The position numbers and the translations under genes were made by a program. Below, piece after piece: positions 55,046 through 63,327 of a stretch of DNA of 64,000 nt (position 1 is the stretch's first letter; every line of letters begins with the position of its first letter). The stretch is from assembly GCA_020639075.1 (NCBI GenBank), contig JACKHI010000001.1, positions 1,550,001 through 1,614,000 on the forward strand. The letters run 5' to 3'. Source of the DNA: Phycisphaerales bacterium (lineage in GTDB: Bacteria; Planctomycetota; Phycisphaerae; UBA1845; UTPLA1). The notes under the pieces were generated by a model. That model was given only the letters and a program-made list of their open reading frames with translations, searched no databases and was not told the origin of the DNA.

Positions 55046-56728
55046 TTACGTTTTCGGTATACACAAACAACTCGACGCGATCGGCATATCCGCCCCTGCC
55101 CAGACGGCATGAAACCGCTTGTCATACGCCGCGGCTTCTTTCGTGTTCCCCGCCATCTCCATGCAGCGACGCATACCGTACAACGACCAGCCGTTCTCCG
55201 GCCACTTCTTCAAGTCAGCCTGATATGCGACAGCCGCCTCGTCATGCCGCCCCTCGCTCAACAGTACGGCGCCCAGAGTATGCCGTACCGGCTGCACCCA
55301 CTCCGGCGGCTCCATGTAAATCAACTTGTCTTCCAGCGCCGCCGCCGTTCGCAATTCCGCGACCGATGCGTCGATGTCGCCCTTGCGAAACTCGATCTCT
55401 CCATCGAGGAAGTGATCGGCGATCGTCAGGATGTCGTGGGCCTTGTTGATTGCCATCATCGCGTCTGCCGGAACAGCCTGACGATTGGCGCGGAAGATTG
55501 CTCGCTCCTTCTCCGCGTTGGCGACATCGCCCTTCGCCGCGTACGCAACGGCTCGATTGAAGTGATACATGGCGGTCGTAATCGGCAGATATTCCCCCGG
55601 CGGCGGTTCGGCGATCATCTCGTCCCATCGACCGAATCGCTTCAACGCATCATACGCCGCACCCATGTATGGATCGACGAATGCCGCATTCGCACGCTTG
55701 TAGTCCTCCGGCATGGATTCGACGACTTCGCGCGCCGTCTTCAGCGCCAACGCGTCCCGCCCCGACATCATCGACGCGAACGACAACATGTGATGGTTGT
55801 GAAGCATATAGAGACGATAGAATCCCTGATTCGGCGAAATCGCACGATAGTCCGCATCGATCACGATCGCCCGTTCGTTCTGCTTCGCTGCTTCGCGCCA
55901 ACGCCCCGTCAGCACGTAGATGTGCGAAGGCATGTGCAGCATGTGCCCCGACGCCGGCATCAAGTTTCGCAGTCGATCGGCAGACGCCACCGCCTTCGCC
56001 GGTCGCGCCCCTTCGACGGCATGTATGTAGAGATGATTCGCCCCGGGATGGTTCGGCTCGATCTTCAGCACAGCTTCAAGCAGGGCAATGATCGACTCCG
56101 TGTCCTGCTTCGCCCGCCCGTCCTGCGTCCACAAGTCCCACGGATGCAGGTCCATCATCGACTCGGCATAGAGCGCCCCGGCATCGTCGTCCGAGGGGTA
56201 CTTCTGCCAGACTGCCGCCATCGCATTGGCATACGCAGCGTCCAGACTTGATCGATCCGCCGGCGCCGGATTTGCATATCGCGTCTCCAACGCCGAAATC
56301 AGGTCACGCTCGATCGGCGACACCGTTGATTTGAGTATGACGGCCTTCTGCAGCGCCACCCATGCCGCCTCACTCCGGTCCGGCGTCATGATGGGATTGT
56401 TAATATGCGGTCCGTTGCAGAGCGCAATCCCCCAATACGCCATCGCGCAATTGGGATCGTACGCCGCCGCCTGCTCGAAAGAGCGAATCGCCTCGTCGTG
56501 ATTGAACGCGTACGCCCAGTTGAGCCCCTGGTTGAAATACCGCTGCGCGATCGGCGATGTCGTCGTGACTTTCCGCGTGTGCGGCCCCATGCCTCGATAA
56601 AGGGGGGCGATCTCACCCTTACGTTCTACAGTCAGATGCGGCTGACTGCAGCCCACGACTAACAGACCAACGAGAGTCGTGAAACAAAACAATGAAAGCC
56701 GATTCAAACACCGGAACAGGCAAGTCAT
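55046..56728 (-). CDS. TPR-containing lipoprotein, unknown function
   Basis: A 560-residue protein with a lipoprotein signal ending LLVVGCSQ (Cys near 27). The remainder is helical and TPR-like: pairs such as YFNQGLNWAYAFNHDEAIRSFEQA and LGAVLLSEGRHDEAAVAYQADL repeat across the chain. Unusually rich in His, with NHLYIHAVEGA, GHMLHMPSHIY and LHNHHML between 245 and 325, which looks more like a metal-binding cluster than a plain scaffold. GGAG precedes the ATG at 56728; a TTG start ten codons upstream is less likely. No substrate is suggested by its neighbours. Confidence 0.83.
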   Translation of the reverse strand: MTCLFRCLNRLSLFCFTTLVGLLVVGCSQPHLTVERKGEIAPLYRGMGPHTRKVTTTSPIAQRYFNQGLNWAYAFNHDEAIRSFEQAAAYDPNCAMAYWGIALCNGPHINNPIMTPDRSEAAWVALQKAVILKSTVSPIERDLISALETRYANPAPADRSSLDAAYANAMAAVWQKYPSDDDAGALYAESMMDLHPWDLWTQDGRAKQDTESIIALLEAVLKIEPNHPGANHLYIHAVEGARPAKAVASADRLRNLMPASGHMLHMPSHIYVLTGRWREAAKQNERAIVIDADYRAISPNQGFYRLYMLHNHHMLSFASMMSGRDALALKTAREVVESMPEDYKRANAAFVDPYMGAAYDALKRFGRWDEMIAEPPPGEYLPITTAMYHFNRAVAYAAKGDVANAEKERAIFRANRQAVPADAMMAINKAHDILTIADHFLDGEIEFRKGDIDASVAELRTAAALEDKLIYMEPPEWVQPVRHTLGAVLLSEGRHDEAAVAYQADLKKWPENGWSLYGMRRCMEMAGNTKEAAAYDKRFHAVWAGADMPIASSCLCIPKT

Positions 56729-56895
56729 GTCGAGGATCTCCGCAAATCTCAGCAGCAAAGGCCGACCACGCCGCCGGCACCCTATTACGACGCCCCGCGC
56801 GAATCAGGGATCCGCCAAGAAAGAACTATCAGATATGACGTGCGACATTCAATGCAATGACTCACGCTGAAAAGCCAGGAATATCTGACCGTCGC

Positions 56896-57035
56896 GTGGG
56901 CCGTGCCCACCATGTTGTCGATTCAATCCTGGCAAACTCAGTGGGCGCGGCCCACCCTACAGCTTCGCATACAATTGGTGGGCATGGCCCAGCCTACAAC
57001 TCCGCGAGCAATTGGTGGGCGCGGGCAACCCTACA
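56896..57035. repeat. GTGGGC palindromic repeats, three with a 37-bp period
   Basis: Four GTGGGC-x-GCCCAC-type palindromes start at 56896, 56941, 56978 and 57015. The last three repeat at exactly 37 bp, with 16-bp intervals that are themselves similar. The rest of the gap from 56729 to 57054 contains nothing recognised. Confidence 0.75.
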
Positions 57036-57054
57036 GCTCGACACTCAACATTCG

Positions 57055-58005
57055 TCACGAATCATGCTGCACTTCGTTCTCCACGAAGTCCATGTGATCG
57101 ATCTCGACCTTAATCTTGTCGCCCGGCTGCAGGAACTTGCCCAACTCCGCACCGCAGCCCGTGCCGACGGTCCCGCTGCCGAGGATATCACCCGGGTAGA
57201 ACGTTCGGCTCGTGCTCGCGAACGCGACCATCGATTCGAACGAATGCTGCACTGTGCCGTAGCGGCCGTCGGTCCACTTTTCGCCGTTGACATACGCCCG
57301 CATCCCGCACGCGCCGAGATCAGGAATTTCATCCTTCGTTACGAGGTACTTGCCCATCACGTTGCCGAAGTCCTTGCCCGGCGCCGGTCCCATGTTGACG
57401 GGCATCACGCGCGTCTGCCGTTCGCGGCTCGACAAGTCGTTCAGCACTGTGTAACCGACGATGGCGTCCTTCGCCTCTTCGATCGTTGCGTTCCGGACGA
57501 CTTTGCCGATGACGCATGCCATCTCGCATTCGTAATCGATCTTGCCTTCGCCCTTGGGGAAGTACGCCGTCATGCCGTCGCCGAGAAAGCTCGTCGCGTT
57601 GGAGTTGTAGTAGCATGGCATCTCGTACCACTCGGGCACGATGAAATCGAGACCGCGCTTCTTGCGCATCGTCATGACGTGCTGCTCGAAGGCGTAGAAG
57701 TCGAGATACTGGCTCGGTCGCAACACACAGGGGCCGAAGTACACGCTCGACGGATCGACGCCGCTGTCCGCCGTGACGCCTTTCAGCTCCGAGCGGAACG
57801 CGGCCCATTCATTCGTGCCCGCGATCGCCGCCGTCAGCACGCCGACATGCTGCGGATCATTCAGATCGTGGTGTTTCGCCGCGCGATCCGTGATGTCGAC
57901 GATCTTGCCGCCGACCAGCAGCCCAAGCCGTGCCCCGACCGGAAACCGCTTGGCCAGATCCGCCGCCCGCGCCTCGGCGCTCTTGTAGAATTGACATAGT
58001 TTCAT
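57055..58005 (-). CDS. fumarylacetoacetate hydrolase family protein
   Basis: A metal-dependent C-C hydrolase or related enzyme of 316 residues. The metal ligands are visible: Asp102 in DFYAFEQHV, Glu159 and Glu161 in DYECEMACVIG, and Asp190 in GYTVLNDLSSRE; the general base His109 is also there. It resembles the catalytic C-terminal half of fumarylacetoacetase and related hydratases. GGAGGGAG supports the ATG at 58005. The HPPD gene lies 5 kb away, which makes a role in tyrosine/homogentisate catabolism reasonable, although isomerases and other hydrolases share this fold. Confidence 0.9.
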   Translation of the reverse strand: MKLCQFYKSAEARAADLAKRFPVGARLGLLVGGKIVDITDRAAKHHDLNDPQHVGVLTAAIAGTNEWAAFRSELKGVTADSGVDPSSVYFGPCVLRPSQYLDFYAFEQHVMTMRKKRGLDFIVPEWYEMPCYYNSNATSFLGDGMTAYFPKGEGKIDYECEMACVIGKVVRNATIEEAKDAIVGYTVLNDLSSRERQTRVMPVNMGPAPGKDFGNVMGKYLVTKDEIPDLGACGMRAYVNGEKWTDGRYGTVQHSFESMVAFASTSRTFYPGDILGSGTVGTGCGAELGKFLQPGDKIKVEIDHMDFVENEVQHDS

Positions 58006-58050
58006 GAGGAGCGTCTCCCTCCGTTCAATGCGTGTTATGTACCGTTCGTC

Positions 58051-58076
58051 GCGTAGGTCGGGTCATCGACCCGACA
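58051..58076. repeat. GTCGGGTCATCGACCCGAC hairpin, copy 1
   Basis: A palindrome preceded by GCGTAG. It is the first of three copies within 2.4 kb, the others at 59367 and 60381, all intergenic. Confidence 0.75.
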
Positions 58077-58256
58077 AGATCCGCTGTTGCGCGTGGCATG
58101 GTAATCGAAGCCGCAACAAGCCGCTCGTCAGTCACTCGCGGCTTGTCAAATGCTGGCGCACTTCATCTAATGTACCCGTGTGGGGCCATATTGGAAGTCC
58201 AGACCGCATCGCGGCCCCTCAATCGTCACAACAGGCAAATTGATGAGGAGAGTCAG

Positions 58257-58553
58257 ATGAGCGGAAAAGTCGGTATCGTCGTTCTCGCCGTGCTGATGCT
58301 AGGACTAGGAACGTTTGTTGGCTACCAGGCTGCGATGTTCAATCAGTACGAATTTCAGCACATGCAATTCTCGCAGATGGGCCCGGTTTGGCTCGTCCCG
58401 TTCAACAAGCGAACGGGCGACACGCGCATCCTGAGCATGAATGGCAAGGATTCGGAGGGAGTAAAGATCGAATTCCATGACGCTGAGGAGACTATCACCC
58501 CAATCAAGGTCACAAATTATCTGCCGTCAAGGATGCAGCCGGTCGGACCGTAA
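58257..58553 (+). CDS. small membrane-anchored protein, unknown function
   Basis: A 98-residue product with one N-terminal membrane helix (about 4-24) and a polar tail. A GAGGAG ribosome-binding site lies seven bases before the ATG. The tail contains MGPVWLVPFNKRTGDTRILSM, which looks like a short beta hairpin. No family was recognised. It lies in a run of small exported or membrane proteins and may belong to them functionally. Confidence 0.72.
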   Translation: MSGKVGIVVLAVLMLGLGTFVGYQAAMFNQYEFQHMQFSQMGPVWLVPFNKRTGDTRILSMNGKDSEGVKIEFHDAEETITPIKVTNYLPSRMQPVGP

Positions 58554-58800
58554 CCCAGCCGCGCTCAACGGAACCGCAAGACAAGCCGATACGCCCGATG
58601 TCGGCACTCGCAATTCACTCGCCGGAATTCGCAGGTCGCGTCATCGACCGAGTAGGATCGCCAATGGCTTCCAAACCGCGAAGACATCCATCACGAGCCC
58701 AATCACTTCCCGGATTCAAGATCGCTCGAATCACTGGGGCGCTTCACTAGAATGTCATATAGATAACTGCTGGATTCGATGAGCCATCGGAGGACACATC

Positions 58801-59337
58801 ATGAAACGCGCAACACTCATTATCGTCGCGGGAATATTCGTATTGACCGCGACCATCGTGAGCATGGCCCAACCGGTCATGAAGACTGTCGCCCCAGGAA
58901 AGGTGCGCATCGGCACCTATGACAATCGCGCCATCGCTGTCGCTTTCGCCGCGTCGTCGCACAATCCCGCGGGCGAGAAGATGAAGGCCCTCAAGGAAGC
59001 CAAGACTGCGGGCGACAAGGCGAAAGTCGCCGAGCTCGAGGCGTGGGGCAAATCCTATCAACGCCAGCTCCACTTCCAGGGCTTCGGCCATGTTCCCGTC
59101 GGCGATCTCCTGGCCCCGGTGAAAGACGGCGTCGCCCGCATTGCCGCGGAACAGAATCTCACCGCCATCGTCATGGAGTGCGACTATGCCGCCGCGAACG
59201 TCGAGACCGTAGACGTGACCGATGCGCTCGTCGCCCTCTTCGACCCGTCGGAAAAAACGCTCAACAGCGCCCGCATGATTCGCACCGTCGAGCCGATCCC
59301 CCTCGTCAAGCTCGCGGATCTGCCCGCCGAGCACTGA
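58801..59337 (+). CDS. exported protein, possibly OmpH/Skp-like
   Basis: The 178 residues start with a signal sequence (cleavage near residue 22-23, SMAQ). Then comes KVRIGTYDNRAIAVAF, a helical Lys/Glu/Ala-rich central stretch, and IAAEQNLTAIVMECDYAAANVETVDVTDALVALF. The first and last parts resemble periplasmic chaperones of the OmpH/Skp type, but the central coiled coil is short, so this is only a possibility. GGAGGACACATC precedes the ATG. It has no recognised partners. Confidence 0.76.
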   Translation: MKRATLIIVAGIFVLTATIVSMAQPVMKTVAPGKVRIGTYDNRAIAVAFAASSHNPAGEKMKALKEAKTAGDKAKVAELEAWGKSYQRQLHFQGFGHVPVGDLLAPVKDGVARIAAEQNLTAIVMECDYAAANVETVDVTDALVALFDPSEKTLNSARMIRTVEPIPLVKLADLPAEH

Positions 59338-59366
59338 CGGCAACGCGAACGAAGGAGAGCGAAATC

Positions 59367-59395
59367 GCGTAAGTCGGGTCATCGACCCGACAGCG
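59367..59395. repeat. GTCGGGTCATCGACCCGAC hairpin, copy 2
   Basis: An exact palindrome copy, followed by AGCG and a GCGTAGCGC box, 30 bp after the preceding gene's stop. Confidence 0.75.
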
Positions 59396-59458
59396 CCGTC
59401 GGCGTAGCGCTATTGCCCGCGACACCGCATTGTAAGCGGCCGACCATACTAACGATCA

Positions 59459-60268
59459 TCAATCATTCGTCGCGATGATCCGCGCCAAGTCGCCAAAAGT
59501 GCGGATGCCTCTCGGCATCGTACTCCCGCTGCCGTAGATAATTCGCACGACGGCCGTCAGGACCGCTGTCACAACGACGAGACTGATTGTCACAAGCGTG
59601 ATCATCATTGTCGCTGTCCTGGCATTCGCATCCGTCATTTGCATGTCGGTAACGAATCGCCCCAATCGCGCCGAAAATGCAAGACCGATCAATGAAAGAA
59701 ATAAGACGAGAACACTGAAGACCGTCAACTCCAGAAATCGACCGGTCGGCAACTCGGGAATTTCGCCCTCTGTCCGCCATCGCACCTGAGCCCAGAAAGG
59801 CCTCAGACGACGCCCCATTGTCTTCGATATGTCATCCGATGGCGAGATTCGACGAACGCGTGCATCAACCAACGTCGCGATCGCCTCGATTTCCCGAAAT
59901 GTGCGGGCCTGGCGACATTGCCTACCCAGAACAATGCCTGAGCGTTCCTCCAGCCGCGTCACATGTAACGCAAGATAGTCAACGATCATACGAAAGGTCA
60001 ACGCAGCTATCGCTTCAACAGGCCATTCGACTCTCGCCGCGTCATGTCCCCATAGTCGCTTCCACTCGGGATCGCGCGGATCGAGACCAAACCACTCGGC
60101 GATGTCTCTTGGCAACGTCTCCATTTCTACGCCTTGAGATTCGGCTTCCACGTATTCGAGCACACTGTCATCCAGCCCGAATGGCGCATGCGTCCCCAAC
60201 GACTCCGCTACGGCCATCCGAAGCCCGCGAACAAGCGTCGCTTCCCACGTCGTCGTATCCTGACTCAT
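59459..60268 (-). CDS. membrane protein, unknown function
   Basis: A 269-residue protein with a polar, helical N-terminal 160 residues and two membrane helices near the C-terminus (about 177-200 and 218-243). No family was recognised. The ATG at 60268 has GGGAG ten bases before it and is preferred over an in-frame start 13 codons upstream. Convergent with the exported protein gene. Its Trp/Arg-rich segment (FGLDPRDPEWKRLWGHD) could be a peptide- or nucleic-acid-binding face, but this is a guess. Confidence 0.68.
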   Translation of the reverse strand: MSQDTTTWEATLVRGLRMAVAESLGTHAPFGLDDSVLEYVEAESQGVEMETLPRDIAEWFGLDPRDPEWKRLWGHDAARVEWPVEAIAALTFRMIVDYLALHVTRLEERSGIVLGRQCRQARTFREIEAIATLVDARVRRISPSDDISKTMGRRLRPFWAQVRWRTEGEIPELPTGRFLELTVFSVLVLFLSLIGLAFSARLGRFVTDMQMTDANARTATMMITLVTISLVVVTAVLTAVVRIIYGSGSTMPRGIRTFGDLARIIATND

Positions 60269-60380
60269 CGTGCTATCGCTCCCGAACCCAGCACCCGCCC
60301 CACGCACACATTATTCGCCGAATCGCCCCGGCCGTCGAATCAACTTCAGAACTATCGAGCCCGCCCCCATTAACGCAGCC

Positions 60381-60409
60381 GCGTAAGTCGGGACATCAAC
60401 CCGACAGCG
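60381..60409. repeat. GTCGGGACATCAACCCGAC hairpin, copy 3
   Basis: A diverged copy of the hairpin, with an A in both the left arm and the loop. It lies between two divergent genes (59459-60268 and 60551-61138). Confidence 0.7.
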
Positions 60410-60550
60410 ACACGCGCGTAGCCGCTACGCGTGAATCCCCGCACCCCGATCCCGCCGGTGAACTTGCGAAGATTCGGCCGATACCGAGAATAACGCCGAC
60501 GAATCAAGAGCAATATTCTCACCGACCGACTAACAGGAGCCTCGCGAATC

Positions 60551-61138
60551 ATGACCCAGATCGAACAACTCCAGAAGCAGATCAATACCCTTCAGCGCCG
60601 CATCACGATGCTCTGCAGCGCCTTCGCTGTCCTCCTCATCGCTGGTCTGCTGACCGCCACGATGGGCATGGCGGGTTCCAACGCCAACCAGGTCGGTAAC
60701 TCCGTCGTCGCTTCGCGCATCGCCATCGTCGACAACGCGGGTCGAGAAGTCCTCACGCTCGGCACGACGACCGACGGCACGGCCGGCATGTGGCTCAAGC
60801 GCGGCAACAGTACGAACGCGCTGATGATCCAGCAGGCCGACAACACGGCGAACATCTGGGCGCGGAACTACAAGCTTGAATCCGGCGCCACGCGCGAAGT
60901 CGGCCTGCTCGGCATTTCGACGGAAGGCCGCGCCGGAATGTGGCTCATGGACGGCTCGAAGTCCAACAACATCCTGCTGCAGACGCCTGACAACAACGTC
61001 AAGCTCTGGGCTCACGACTACTACGTGAAGGACAAGGGCCGCACGCTTATCTCCATGGGCACGAGCAACCAGGGCAACGGCGGCGTCTGGCTCTTCAACG
61101 GCGACGCGTCCAAATGGGCCCTCGCCGTCAATCCATGA
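60551..61138 (+). CDS. membrane-anchored protein with internal tandem repeats
   Basis: A 195-residue protein with a short coiled coil (about 1-18), one membrane helix (19-40) and an external part of three related units of about 49 residues. Each unit follows the pattern LGxxxxGxxGMWLxxGxxxxxLxxQxxDNxxxxWAxxY. The third is shorter, ending at LAVNP. Such units suggest a beta-structure repeat like those in surface adhesins, but no family is recognised. GGAG lies 12 bases before the ATG. It is the last in a series of small exported proteins. Confidence 0.74.
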   Translation: MTQIEQLQKQINTLQRRITMLCSAFAVLLIAGLLTATMGMAGSNANQVGNSVVASRIAIVDNAGREVLTLGTTTDGTAGMWLKRGNSTNALMIQQADNTANIWARNYKLESGATREVGLLGISTEGRAGMWLMDGSKSNNILLQTPDNNVKLWAHDYYVKDKGRTLISMGTSNQGNGGVWLFNGDASKWALAVNP

Positions 61139-61436
61139 CGCTCGCCCCGGATCGTGGCCGTTGTTACGGATGAACTGTGCCGCGACCGACAGTTCGCGAC
61201 GGAGGCGAGCCGGCATCGGGCCCGACGCGAAGAGCGCGAACCGCGGGTATCGACGACCTCGAGTCGCTCCTGCCGTCCTGATGCGAGAATCCTCGTTGAC
61301 ATCATTGATGACGCTCGCATCAGGCGGAACTTATCGGCATGTTTCGCCGAACCGAGAAGCCATGTTCCCGAAGCGATTGGAACTGTCGTTCCGGCGCATT
61401 CGGAAACGGACCGCGCGACGGACCGCTTGATTGCGA
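61139..61436. other. intergenic region, nothing recognised
   Basis: Two genes converge here. No terminator, promoter, repeat or RNA pattern was recognised. Confidence 0.5.
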
Positions 61437-62438
61437 TCAGTAGACCGGTTCGCTCATGTCTATGTCGTCCATGCGCGTTGCGGGAAGCCGCTGTGCCGTT
61501 ATCACGATGCCGCATTCGGATTGCGATTTACCTTCGAATCGAAGATTGAAATTGCGAAGACCGCCGGCCTTTTGAATCTCGTCGCCGCCGATTTCGATCT
61601 CCAGCGCATCCGCCGTAATCTGCGTCGCCTCCCGCTCCAAGTGACCGGCCGTCGCCGCGATTGTCAACTTCAATCCGGCGGCCCTATCGACATGGATCAC
61701 GAAGCGTTCCCAGGGGCGCCATTTCCAGCCGCAATCCACCAGGAAGCACGGGGGAATCTGGAACAAGGCAGGCATGGCGACCCGTTCCGGAGTCCATATT
61801 TCGACCCGGTTATAGAGGGCGACGGCGAACATGTGCTTACGATCCGCCGGAATCGGCAGCTTCGCATCAGTCCAGATTTGTCCGCCGACGACCCAGTGAT
61901 AGAAGCCACGATTGTTGTGCATGCCGGGAATGCGCTCAAGGGGTCGGCCCACCAGATTCGCATCGTATCTCAGGAAGCTCCGGGCCGTAATCGACTGCAA
62001 ATCACCAGTCGGCGTCTGGCACGCGTTCGATCCACAGATCGGCGTGACAGTCGTTGGCGCGACGGACGCGATATGACCCGCCACGTCCGGCGGAATGACA
62101 GTTTGCGATTCCATGTCCACGGCGATCGTCGTAACGACTTCGCGTTGCGGAGTGGATCCTGAGCAAACATACCATGCCGTTGCCTTCGAGAAGGACTCGC
62201 CGACATTGACATCCGCATGATCCTCCATGCTTGAGTAGGTCCCATCGATTGTCCAGAAAACGAACTTGCAGGTCTTGTTCTCCGCTGTTCCCCAATAGGG
62301 AATCGCATTCGGGATCGTTGCAATATCCCCGAGGTTCCATACCTGGTCTCCGTTCAACGAGCGGAACTGGACCTGCCCTGCCTCCGCCGCATTGACGGCA
62401 AGTAAGACCGCAATTGTCGACAACAGACATCGCATCAT
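61437..62438 (-). CDS. exported protein of unknown function, Cys-containing
   Basis: The 333 residues start with a signal peptide (cleavage near AEAG, residue 18-21). The mature chain has about nine cysteines, with CGSNAC and CFLVDCGW among them, likely forming disulfides. Aromatic residues are frequent (WVVGGQIWTD, WKWRPWERF). No family is recognised. AGGAGAAC lies six bases before the ATG pair at 62438. It may bind a ligand or carbohydrate at the cell surface, but there is no direct evidence. Confidence 0.76.
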   Translation of the reverse strand: MMRCLLSTIAVLLAVNAAEAGQVQFRSLNGDQVWNLGDIATIPNAIPYWGTAENKTCKFVFWTIDGTYSSMEDHADVNVGESFSKATAWYVCSGSTPQREVVTTIAVDMESQTVIPPDVAGHIASVAPTTVTPICGSNACQTPTGDLQSITARSFLRYDANLVGRPLERIPGMHNNRGFYHWVVGGQIWTDAKLPIPADRKHMFAVALYNRVEIWTPERVAMPALFQIPPCFLVDCGWKWRPWERFVIHVDRAAGLKLTIAATAGHLEREATQITADALEIEIGGDEIQKAGGLRNFNLRFEGKSQSECGIVITAQRLPATRMDDIDMSEPVY

Positions 62439-63327
62439 TTTGTTCTCCTTTCAATATGTCTTCCCCCCGTTGAACGCAGGTCGGAATTGCGTGGAAATGA
62501 GTACGCAATTGTCGCCATCTCGAAATTCAAGACCCATCCGAATTGATCTGTCGCGGATCCTCGATCGCACATTGGCGCCAAAGTCACGACCTGACGCCCA
62601 GGCGATCTGATGGGGATGGCGTACCTATGATTAAAGCGTGCAACGCTCTCGGTTCGCCACTAAGCGCCGGAAAAATCCATCCAGTTTTTTCGGGAAAGGC
62701 CGTACGCCGAGGCGACGAAGGAGAGGGCAGGCCGTGTATTTCTTATGTTGCGGATCCGCCAAGTTCGAACACAGGCAAGCCGCACACCCTGCGACGAGTC
62801 CGCATTGCCCGAGTCCGAGTCAATCGCACAGTGCACAAACACTGGCAAAGAAATGAAAGACCAAGAATTGCCCGAGAGCGACGGGTGAACTTCATGCGCC
62901 ACAACAACGCGACTCGCCCGTCAAGGCTCGCCGCAATCTGCACTTTGAGTTTCTTGGGATTGAAGGGTTGTTCGGCCTTCAGCGTTTCAGTTTTCTTGGT
63001 TCATCACGGAATATCGTGAAACTCTATAGGCATCTGCGGTCGCGCGAGCACCGCGTCCCGACAGGGACGCGCTGAGAATAGCCCAGCCTTTTCAAGGCTG
63101 GGATTGATAGTTGGTTACTACCATTGCCGTGCCGTAGGTACGGCGCGACTCAGCGCATCAAGCTCATCCCGGCCCGCTGGGACGGGGCCTGAGAAACGAC
63201 CGCCAACCCCCCGTTGGAAACGGGGGGCTATTCTCACGTGATCCCTACGGGATCCAGGGTGGATACACCTGTCGCGCTGGTACCAGAACACCGAGTCATC
63301 CCGATTTTCGGTGATGAACCGATTTTT
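62439..63327. other. 889-bp intergenic region with dispersed repeat at its end
   Basis: No convincing gene: a plus-strand open frame near 62892 has no ribosome-binding site. The first half shows no repeat; from about 63053 it holds the composite palindromic element. No RNA gene was recognised. Confidence 0.55.
63053..63273. repeat. composite palindromic repeat element, copy 2
   Basis: Matches 23041-23223 in its main boxes: CGTCCCGACAGGGACG, CCAGCCTTTTCAAGGCTGG, CCATTGCCGTGCCGTAGG and CGTGATCCCTACGGGATC. TGAGAATAGCCC near 63073 and GGGCTATTCTCA at 63226-63237 are perfect inverted ends. Confidence 0.78.

Noticed and set aside
54989..56251. Long plus-strand frame opposite the TPR lipoprotein
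   Set aside because: Arg/His-rich composition without motifs; antisense to a convincing lipoprotein.
56941..57035. 37-bp periodic array considered as a mini-CRISPR
   Set aside because: The 16-bp intervals are similar to each other, the repeats are imperfect palindromes and no cas gene is nearby.
56857..57999. Long plus-strand frame opposite the FAH-family gene
   Set aside because: Shadow of the conserved minus-strand gene; its start falls in the palindromic repeat array.
62892..63019. Short plus-strand frame with a hydrophobic end, before the dispersed element
   Set aside because: No ribosome-binding site and no conservation hint; the sequence leads into repeat-derived DNA.
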